Of a stretch of 64,000 bases of DNA, positions 1-9,880 are shown piece by piece. The notes under the pieces were generated by a model. That model ran no database searches and was not told the DNA's origin. It was given only the letters and a program-made list of their open reading frames with translations. Location: the NCBI GenBank assembly GCA_019448385.1, contig JAGTXO010000047.1:186001-250000 (forward strand), written 5' to 3'. The translations under genes were made by a program, and so were the position numbers. Numbering within the stretch: the stretch's first letter is position 1; each line of letters starts with the position of its first letter. The stretch is from Diacronema lutheri (Eukaryota; Haptophyta; Pavlovophyceae; Pavlovales; Pavlovaceae).

Positions 1-1955
1 CGCCTCGGCGACCACGTGCTCCGTGCGCGCGCGCATCTGCGCGAGCGCCGTCACGAAAGGCCGGCGTTGCTTGCGTAACCTGCGAAAGGCGAAGTAAGGG
101 GGTTGGTGCGCGTTGCATGGGCGGTGACGGGCGGGCGGGGGAAGGGTGCGACGCGGCCGGGCGGGCGGGCGGGCGGGCGGGCGGCATGTCGCTATGGTGC
201 ACGGCGTGGCGCGAGTCCGGGGGGGAGGAGGGGGAATGGACGGGGATGGGGATGGGGGGCGGGGAGGGGGGGGGGGGGGGGGAAGGGGGAAGGGGGGGAA
301 GGGGGGGGGGGGGGGGGAAAGGGGGGAAATGGAGGGGGGTGGGCTGCGCGCGCACTCGTCGATGGCTGAACGCAGCTTGCGGTTGGTGGCGAGCAGCTGC
401 GACACGCGGCCATGCGTGTCCTCAAGACGCCGCGCCGCGCGCCCCGCCTCCGCGCGCAGCGCCATGTCCTCATCGGCGAGCACGCGCATCGTTCCCGCGC
501 CCGCGCGGAGGAGGGCGTCGACTTGCCGCGCGATGTCCGCCTCGTCGCGTTGGTGCCGCTCGAGCAGCAGCTGCTCTGACGCGATGGCGGTCTCGAGCAT
601 CGCGCTCTCCTCCTCACGCACCTGCGCGCGCAGTCCGGACGGGCGCGGTCCGGACGGGCGCGGTCCGGACGGGCGCAGTCCAGACGGGCGCAGTCCAGAC
701 GGGCGCAGTCCGGACGGGCGCTTTGAGCAGGTACCCCGCTGAGAGCGCAGGGCGCCATCGTGGGCGGGTGGGCTGGCGCGCGCACAGCGCACGCACGCAC
801 GCACGCGCACACGCGCACGATGGCGGCGCGCACGCGCACGATGGCGGCGCGCACGCGCACGATGGCGGCGCGCACGCGCACGATGGCGGCGCGCACGCGC
901 ACGATGGCGGCGCGCACGCGCACGATGGCGGCGCGCACGCGCACGATGGCGGCGCGCACGCGCACGATGGCGGCGCGCACGCGCACGATGGCGGCACGCA
1001 CGCGCACGATGGCGGCGCGCACGCGCACGATGGCGGCACTCACGTTCACTTCAGCAGATGGCGAGCGCAGCGCCTTGACCGCGCGCGAGCGCGGCGACGC
1101 GGCGGCGAACGCGCCCCCTTTGTTGGACGGCGGCGGGCGCGGCGCAACGACGGCGTCGCGCGTACCGTCGGGCGCGGACAGCTTGGCCGCGCCCGCCGAG
1201 CCGACGCTCTCGCCCAGAGCCGCGCGCGTGGCCGCCGCGTCGGCCGGCGCGAGCGAGTCGCCGGTCAAGCTCGGCGACGGGAGCGTCTCAAATGTGGAGC
1301 GCGTGGGCGCGGGCGGCGCGGCGAGGAGCGGGCCGGTGGCGGGGAGCACCGGCGCCGCGGCCGCCACTGCGGCGCCGTGTGCGGGCGCGCCCACCATCAG
1401 CTGCTCGAGCTCGGCGAGCGCGAGGGCGGATCGCACGCCAGGCTCGGCGCCGGCGGACGCGCCCTGCAAGCCTGCGGTCACGGCGGCGGCGATCGCGGCG
1501 CGCTCGGCGTGGAGCGCGTGTGGGTCGCGCGGCGAGCGCGACCTCGCGCCGCCGCGATCGCCGCCGCCGCCGCCACCACCACCGCGCGCGCCGCCTGCGC
1601 CAACGGCCGGCGCGCCGGCCGGGCGCGCCTTGTGCGGCTTCACCGCATACGGCATGAGCTCGGACATCTGGAGGGAGATGCGCGGCGAGAGCGTCGCGTC
1701 AACGTGCGCGTTGGCGGGTGGCTGGCGCACCGGCGCGCGCGCAAGCGTGCTGCCGCCGCCGCCGCCGCCGCTGTTGGGCGTGCCGCGCGGCGAGCGGCCG
1801 GCCATCGCAGCGGGCGGGAGCGGCGGCACGACGGCCGCGCGGCCGGCGCCGGCGGGCGGCGTGCCGCGGAGGTCGATGAGGTGCGCAGGGCCGGCGGCGT
1901 GAGCGGCCGTCGCGCCCCGCGGCGTGGGCAACGGCGGCATCGACTCTGTCGCCAT
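1..1955 (-). CDS. Coiled-coil protein of unknown function, 3' part outside the window
   Basis: Not recognised. Three exons read on the minus strand: 1955-1044 (304 codons), 621-356 and 79 to beyond the left edge. Exon 1 ends AAC before a perfect GTGAGT donor in phase 0. Exon 2 begins GTG CGT GAG in phase 0 and ends GA, completed by the G opening exon 3, so the reading frame holds throughout. Exon 1 is Ala/Gly/Pro-rich and probably disordered. Exons 2 and 3 are charged, Leu/Ala-rich helices with heptad-like spacing, for example LLLERHQRDEADIARQVDAL, so a coiled coil is likely. I start at ATG 1955; an in-frame ATG at 2054 would add 33 residues but comes within 50 bp of the divergent neighbour. 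The first intron carries a 21-bp array at its donor side and a 15-bp array at its acceptor. Confidence 0.6.
633..722 (-). repeat. 15-bp tandem repeat, six copies, next to a 3' splice site
   Basis: Six copies of GTCCGGACGGGCGCR or variants (plus strand) lie just inside the acceptor of the same intron, whose AG is at 623-622. The intron therefore has a different array at each end and no classical polypyrimidine tract. Confidence 0.75.
806..1036 (-). repeat. 21-bp minisatellite, about 11 copies, abutting a 5' splice site
   Basis: On the minus strand the unit is GCCGCCATC followed by GTGCGCGTGCGC. Eleven near-identical copies start within 15 nt of the GTGAGT donor at 1043. Each unit contains GTGCGC, the donor hexamer used by most introns here, and 21 is a multiple of 3, so every copy offers a phase-compatible alternative donor. 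Read through, it would add the heptapeptide AAIVRVR per copy. Confidence 0.8.
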
Positions 1956-2103
1956 CCGGCTGGGGTGGCCCCGGGAGGGGGGTCGAACAGACCCAAACGA
2001 TGGAGCTCCAACGTTTTTGGGAGAAACGGCGGAAGCTAAAAGACGTGCCGCCATCGTGCGTGTGGTGCACCAGCCGGCCGGGGGAATTAAAGCCTTGGCG
2101 TCG
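1956..2103. promoter_or_regulatory. Candidate bidirectional promoter
   Basis: 148 bp separate two divergent start codons. It is less GC-extreme than the flanks and holds ACGTTTTTGGGAGAAACGG. No TATA box is seen. The boundary is inferred from the chosen start codons only. Confidence 0.35.
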
Positions 2104-3599
2104 ATGCCGAGCGGCTCGGCGCCGGGCGGTGGCGGCGGCGGCGGCGGCGGCGGGCGCTCGGGCGAGTGCGTGTCGCTTTCTTTCGACGCCCTCGTTGCGC
2201 AGATCAAGGGTGGCGTCACCTCCGCCGACGTGCTTGCGCGCGTCGATGCGCTCTGCGCCGATTTTGCGGCGAAGCGCGTCGAGCCGGCGAGCATCCAGCA
2301 GCGGCTGTGCCAGATCGTGGGCAAGGCGGTCGTCCGTCAGGCTATCAACGCGCTCACCGGCAAGAGTCGCACGCACGCGCCGGGTGCGCGCCACGCGCCC
2401 GCCATACGCGAGCCGGCGCTCGGCGGCGCGCGCTCACCGCCCACGCGTGGTCGCGCGTCGCGCGCGTCGCGCGCCGCGCGCACTCACGCGCCACGCGCCG
2501 CCGGCGGACGCGCGCGCCGCGCGCCCCGCGCGCCGCACGCCGCACGCGCCGCGCGCAGCTGCCGGCGCCGACGCGACCGACGGAGCGCGCGCGCCAGGCG
2601 CGCGCGCCGGATGCGGCGCACCGCCGTCGCCGTTGCCGGCCGCGCACGCCGACGTGCAGCCGCCGGACGCCCAGGCGTGCGCGATGCGCGTGTGCGCGGC
2701 GGCGGCTGCGAGCCGTGCGCCGGCCGCGCATGGCGCAGCGCACGGCGCGGGCTCGTTCCCGCCGGCGCAGCTGCCATCGCCGCCAGGGCTGCCGGCGGCT
2801 TTGCTCGCAGCGCAGCCCGCTCGCACTGGCCTTCTCACCGCGGGCGCCGGCGCGGGCGAAAGCGTGCCGCCTGCCGCCGCGGCGCCCGCAGCATCGGTGG
2901 CCGTGGCAGTGAGGCCGCGTTCCGACCCGCTGGGTGGCGCGGCGCCGTTACACGGCGAGCGTAACGGCCGTGGCGACGTGGCGCGCTACGCGGCGTCTGC
3001 CGACGCGCGCGCCTTGCTCCCGGCAGCGCCCACACCGCCGCCCGCCGCGCGCTCGCCGAGCGGCGCGGCCACCACATCCCCGCCCGCCACATCCCCGCCC
3101 ACCGCTGCTGCCTTTGGCGCGGGCGATGGCGTCGCTCGCGACTTTGCGGCCTCCGGCATGGCCGGCGTGGCCGGCACGACCGTCACCGCGGCGACGGGCT
3201 CCGATGGCAACGGCGCCGCGCCCGCGGCGGGCGGCGCGGCGGGCGGCGCGGCCGACGCCGGCGCGGCGTTCGGCTTCGGCGCGCGCTCGCGCGCTCTCGA
3301 CCCGCCGCCGCCGCTGTTCGCGTTGCTCCACGCGGCGACGTGCCTCTCCGACGCGTGCGTCGTGCCAGGCTGCGCCTACGCGCGCGCCATGCTACGCTCC
3401 CTCAGGCTGCACCCGCGAGAGTGCGCGGCTGGGCCCAACTGCAGCGCGTGCAAGGTGCGCGCGGGCGGGCGGGGCGCGCCGGGCGTGGCCGGACGGGCGC
3501 GCGCGCGCGCGCACGACACGCCAGCCGCGCGCGTGACGCGCGCGGCGCGCGTGGCGTGTGCCACGCCCCCCCTCCCCATTTCTTCCCCGTGTGTCCCCG

Positions 3600-3630
<31 letters not shown>

Positions 3631-6600
3631 CCCTTCCTTCCCCCGTGTGCCCCTCCCACCCCCCCTTCCCGCCGCACGCCTGCGCCCGACTCGGCCTGCG
3701 CCAAATTTAGTTTCCGCCGCCCGTGTCGCCCCTGCGGAGGCGGGAGCGGCGGATGCCGAGCCGCGCCCGCCCAGCGCCCATCGTGGACTGCGGCGCCGCC
3801 CGCTCACACGCTGTCGCTCTGTGCCGCCGCCGCGCCATTACGCCCCGCCATGCCGCCGCGCCGTTACGCCCCGCCATGCGCCGTTACGCCCCGCCGGTAG
3901 GTGCGCGCGGCGCTTGGCCCCCTGGCGGAGCCGGCCGCCGCGGCCGGCGCGGCCGGCGCGGCCGGCGCGGCCGGCGGCGCCGGCGGCGCCGGCGGCGCCG
4001 GCGGCGTCGGCGCGGCGCTGCCGCAGCCGCTGCCCCTGCCCTACTTCCTCGCCACCAGCCCATCGGCCGCGGCGGTGGCTGCGGCCGCGGCGGCGGCCGC
4101 CGCCGGAGCGCCGCCGCCGCCGCTCCCGCCGCTCGGCGCGCCGTGCAAGTCCGGCGCGCTCGGCGGCGTGCCCGGCGCGCTTGGCGGCGTGCCCGCGCAA
4201 ACGCTCGCGCAGGGCGCCGGCGGGGGCGGCGCGCCCGCCGGCGGTGCGGGCGCGCCGCCTGGCGCAGTTTTGGCGCCGCCCCCGCCGCCGCCTCTTCAAG
4301 CGGCGGCTGTAACGGTTGGGCCGCCATCGTATGTGGCCGCGCTTGCCGCGCGCGCCGCTGGCCTCGCGCCGCCGCCCGGCGCGGCTGCAAGTGGCGGCAG
4401 CGGCGCCGCCGCCGTCTCCGCCGCGCTCGGTGCCTTGTACGCCGGCGGCGGGCTGGGTGGCGGGCTCGGCGGTGGCGGGCTGGGCGGTGGTGGGCTGGGC
4501 GGCGGGCATGGCGGCGGGCTTGGCGGCGGGCTTGGCGGCGGGCTCGGCGGCGGGCTCGGCGGCGGGCTTGGCGGCGGGCTTGGCGGCGGGCTTGGCGGCG
4601 GGCTGGGTGGCGGCGGCGGGCTCGGCGGCGGGGCGGCGGGGCTGGGGCTGGGACTCGGCGGCGCGCTCATTGGCGGCAGCGGCGCCGCCGCCGCCATCGC
4701 GTCGAGCACGCCAAGCGGGCTTGGGCCGCCATCGTTTCCCGCCAATTTTGCGCCGCCGCCGCCCGCGTGGATGCTCGCGCCCACCTCCTGCGCAGCGGCC
4801 GCGGCCGCGGCCGCGGCGGCGAGCGGCGGAGGCCTCGTGCCGCCATGGGCGGCGCCGGGTTTTGAGCGGCCGCTCTCCGTGGAGGAGCTCTTCGGCCCGT
4901 CGCCGCCGTCGCCGCCCGCGCCGCCGATATTCGGCGGGGCCGCGACCGGCGCGGTCGGCGCGCTGGGCGGGGCGGCGGCCGGTGGTGCGGGCGGCGCTGG
5001 CGGCGGCGGCGCGCGTGGCGCGCGCGGCGCGCGCGCGAGCGTCGGTAGCATGTCGGGTGGGTTTGGCGCCACTCCGGGCGCGCTGAGGGCAAGCGACAGC
5101 GGGCAGTACGGGGGCACAGACCGTGGCGGCAGCAGCGGCTTTGGCCTCGGGCCCGCGCCCGTGTCGCCACGTTCGATGGTTGACCTCTCGTCCAAGCTGG
5201 CGGGCTACTCCTCGCTCGACGCCTTCATGCTCTCCGCGTGCCTCGAGGAATCCGCGCTCGCCAGCGCTGGCGCCGGTGGTGGCGGTGGTGGTGGCGGTGG
5301 TGGCGGCGGTGGTGGTGGCGGTGGTGGTGGCGCGAGCGCGTGCGGCGGGTGCGGCGTCGGCGGCGTGGACGGCGGAGGCGCGGGCGGAGGAGGCGGCGGC
5401 TATGGCGCCAACAGCGCCGCTGCGGGCTACGCCGGCCGCAACGTGCCGCCCTCCGCTGCCGCCGTGGCCGGTGGCGTGGGCGGCTGCTGCGCGGGCGGGC
5501 GCGGCGGCGGTGGCGCGGGCGGCGGCGGCGCGCGCGGCGCGCGCGGCGGCGGAAGCGGCGGAGGCGGAGGTGGAGGCGGAGGCGGAGGCGCGGGCCAGAA
5601 GCGGCAGCTCGGCCCTCGCCGCTCGTCCGAATTCGTCAACGCAAAGTCGAAGCGCTCGGCCAAGGCGAGCAGGCTCAGCGGCGCCGACGGCGGCGCGGCC
5701 GGCCGCGCGGGCGCGCGCCTCGGCGCGGGCGCGACGGGCGCGGGCGCGGCAGGCGGCGCGGCGGGCGGGCCGGCCGCGGGCGTCGACGGCGACGGCGGCG
5801 GCGGCGAGGCGGAGGAGGAGGTGGAGACGCAGGACTACGACGACGGCGCGCTCGTCGACGTGCTGGAGGGCGAGGGAGCGGAGCGGCGGGGTTGGTCGCC
5901 GGCCATCGTCATCTCCTTCTTGCCCGCGAGCACGGCGGCCGGCGCGGCCGGCGCGCCGGGCGCGCGCGCGGGCGGCGGCAGCGGCAGCGGCGGCAGCGGC
6001 GGGAGCGCGCGGTATGAAGTGGCCGTGCATCGCGCGCCGCCGGCGGGCAGCGGCGGCGGCACCGGCGGCGGCGCGCCGGGCGGCGCGCTCGCCACTTCCG
6101 AGAAACTTCTCGTCCCCGTGCATCGGTTGCGGCTGCGCTGCTGGCAATGCGAGAGGCACGTCCTCGAGGTGCGCCGCGCCGCGCCGCGCCGCGCCGCGCC
6201 GCGCCGCGCAGCTGCCGCGCGCCGTGTACGGCGGCGCGCGGCACGGCGCAGGCCCGCCCCACGCCTGTCCTCTCTCACCCGCTCCCACCCCCGCCGCGCT
6301 GCGCCGCGCCCCACCCGCGCCCCACCCGCCCCTCGCCCGCACCGCGTGCACCGCGCAGGTGGCCAACGTGCCCAACCACTGCGATGCGTGCGCGCGCGCG
6401 CTGCGCCACCCGCTACGCGCCTACTTTGAATTCGTCGCGGATATGGCGTTCGCCTGCCTCTCCGGCTCAGGTCTGACTGGCGCGCGTCTCTGCCCCGCGT
6501 GCTTTAAGGAGCTGGCGGGCGAGCGCACAAACAGCGCTCGCCCGGACGGCGCGCCCGGTGCCCTCGTCGCGGGTGGTGGCGGAGGCGCGGGCGGCACGGC

Positions 6601-7087
6601 GGGCACAGCGACCTCCGTCGGCGGCGGCGGAGGCGGCTTGCCGACGGCGCTCGTGGCGGAGCTTGTGAGCCCGACGCCGTCGCCGTCGCCGACCGCGCCG
6701 CACGCTGCGGCGGCCGCCGCCGCCATCGCCGGCGGCACCGGCGCGTCCGGCGCGGGCGCGCCGCCGGGCGGCGGCGCGGCGGGCGGCGCGGTCAGCGCGA
6801 GGAGCGCGCCGGGCGCGGCGCAGCCGGGCACCGCCGCGACCGGCGCGCGCCCGAAGCTGATCACCCTCGCCGGCGCGCAGGTGCCCGCGTCGGCGTTCCG
6901 CGAGGTCCCGCTGCGTCGGCGACGGTCCGATGCTGGCGAGGCGGAGGGGACGCGCGAATCTCAGAACTGGGTGCAGTGCGACTTATGCCACCGCTGGGCG
7001 CACTGGGTGTGCGCGCTGTACAACCACGTCGCGCACGCGCGCCCGCTGCAGCCTGTGCTCGCCGCTAACGCCGACGGCGCGGCCACG

Positions 7088-7122
<35 letters not shown>

Positions 7123-8532
7123 AGCGGGCGGGCTCGGCGGCGACGGCGGCGGCGGCGACGACGTTGCCTTCCACTGCGCGGCGTGCTGCGCGGCGCGCGG
7201 CGTGAGCCGGCCCGTCCCGCTCGCGTCCGTCGACGAGCTGCCTCAGACCACGATGGGGGCAGCCATGGAGGCGGCTGTCGCACGCGCGCTCGCGACCGCC
7301 GGCGTCGACGCGCCGCCCGTCCGCGTGCGCGTCACGTCGGCGCAGCGCGAGAGCGCGTGCGCCAAGCAGCCAATGATTGAGCGCCAATGGTCGAGCGGCG
7401 AGCAGTACCCGTGCGCGCGCCGGCGCGGCGCAGCGCGCGCGCCGCCGTGCCGCCGCGGCGCCGCGCGCACGCGCCGCCGGCGCGCGCGCCGGCGGCGCGG
7501 CGGCGCGCGCGCTGCGCCGCGCTTGCGACTTTTGCGGCGAGCGTCCACGCGCATGCCCTCCACCCGGCCGCTCGCCTCCGCGCTCGCGCCCCGTCGCCGC
7601 TTCGTGCGCCGACTCTCCCCGCCCTTTCTTGCACACTGCCCCCCCCCCCCCCCCCCCCTTTCCCCTTTCCCCCTTTTTCCTTTCCCTTTTCTCTTGCGCT
7701 GCCCTGCGCATCGCTGCCCCCTCTCCCTCTTTCCCCTTTCGCCTTCCCCCTTCCCCCTCTCCTCTTCCCCCTTTCTCCTTTCCCCTTTCGCTTGCGCTGC
7801 CCTGCGCATCGCTGCCCCCTCTCCCTCTTTCCCCTGCCCCTCTCCCTCGTTCCCCTTCCCCCTTTCCCCTTTCCCCTTCCCCTCTCCCTTTCCCCCTTTC
7901 CCCTTTCTCTTGCGCTGCCCTGCGCATCGATGCGCGCACAGGTCGGAGTTCCCGTACGTCTCGCGCTGCGTCGTGGGTGTGCAGCAGCAGGCGGAGGCGG
8001 AGGTGCTCCTCTTCTGCATGTGCGCGCTGCTGAACCTTCCCGCCCCCCCCCCTCCTTCTTTTTCCCGATCCTATCCCCCCCCCCCCTACCCCCCCCCCCA
8101 CCACCCCTTCCTACCCCACCCCACCCCATCCCACACCACCGCATCCCATCTCCATCCCCATCCCCATCCCCATCCCCATCCTTATCTCAACCCACCGCAT
8201 CCTACGCATCCCACGCAACCTCACCCTCATCCCATCCCGCCGCCTAATTCACCCTCCCCCAATTGAATGTTGTGCACTTTGCACTCCGCTCTGCGCAGGT
8301 ACGTGCAGGAGTACGGCGCGGACTGCCCTGCGCCCAACACCAACCGGCTGTACATCTCCTACCTCGACTCCGTGCGCTACCTGCACGCGCAGCCGCCGGG
8401 GCAGCGCACGCTCGTCTACCACGCGATGCTTGTCGAGTGCGCCGCTGCTGCTGCTGCTAAGGGGGGGGGGGGGGGGGGGGGGGGGGGATACCACGCGATG
8501 CTTGTCGAGTGCGCCGCTGCTGCTGCTGCTAA

Positions 8533-8575
<43 letters not shown>

Positions 8576-8692
8576 TACCACGCGATGCTTGTCGAGTGCG
8601 CCGCTGCTGCTGCTGCTAAGGGGGGGGGGGGGGGGGGGGGGGGGGGGATACCACGCGATGCTTGTCGAGTGCGCCGCTGCTGCTGCTGCTAA

Positions 8693-8725
<33 letters not shown>

Positions 8726-9846
8726 TACCACGCGATGCTTGTCGAGTGCGCCGCTGCTGCTGCTGCTAAGGGGGGGGGGGGGGGGGGATACCACGCGATG
8801 CTTGTCGAGTGCGCCGCTGCTGCTGCTGCTAGGGGGGGGGGGGGGGGGGGGGATACCACGCGATGCTTGTCGAGTGCGCCGCTGCTGCTGCTGCTAAGAG
8901 GGGGGGGGGGGGGGGGGGGAAGGGGAATGGGGGAAAGGGGGGGAAGGGGGAAGGGGGTGAACAGGAAGGGGGGCAGGAAAAAAGCGCATGGATGGGACTT
9001 TTGTAAGTCGCTTCCCTTGGACTTTTGAAAAGTCCACGCCCATCCGATCCAACTGGAAGCAGCCCCGCCCCACCCCATTTTATACCACCTCATCCCACCC
9101 CCTTCCAGTTCTCTCAACCCATCATATCCCATCCCAACCCACCATATCCCATCCCACCATATCCCATCCCATCCCTCCTCTGCGCAGATACCTCCGCTGC
9201 GCGCGACTGCGCGGCTTCCAGGCGGTGCACGTGTGGGTCGAGCCGCCCAAGAACGGGCAGGAATACATCTTCCACTGCAGGCCCGCCGCTGACAGGCGAG
9301 CCATGAAACGCGAGGTGCGTCCCATACCCCGCGACCCGACGCAGCGGCCCAACGCAGCGGCGCGGCGCGCGGCGCGGCGTCAGGCGTGGCGTCAGGCGCG
9401 GCGTCAGGCGCGGCGTCAGGCGCGGCGCGTCCGGGCGTGTGGCGGCGCTGGTGATCCGCGTCCAAACCCATTTCCGTACTCCGATCCCGTCCGATCCCGT
9501 CGGACCCCTTCCGATCCCGTCCCGTCATCCGATCCCGCCTACCCGCGATCCCATCCCCTCGCGATCCCATCCCCTCGCGATCCCATCCCCTCGCGATCCC
9601 ATCCCCTCGCGATCCCATCCCCTCGCGATCCCATCCCCTCGCGATCCCATCCCCTCGCGATCCCACGCCGATCCCTCATCCGCGCGGGATCTGCGCAGGT
9701 GCTGCACGGCTGGTACGTCAAGATGCTGATGGCTGCCAAGGAGGCGGGCGTGGTGCTGCGATTTGGTGGCATGGCGGAGGAGTTTGCAACTATCACGTCC
9801 GGTGCGCGGCGGCTGGCCGGACAAAGGACGGGAATGGGAAATTTGG

Positions 9847-9880
<34 letters not shown>

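Noticed and set aside
117-2039. Long plus-strand open frames over the first 2 kb
   Set aside because: Low-complexity Arg/Ala products from GC-rich DNA. The minus-strand exons have matched splice phases and coiled-coil content.
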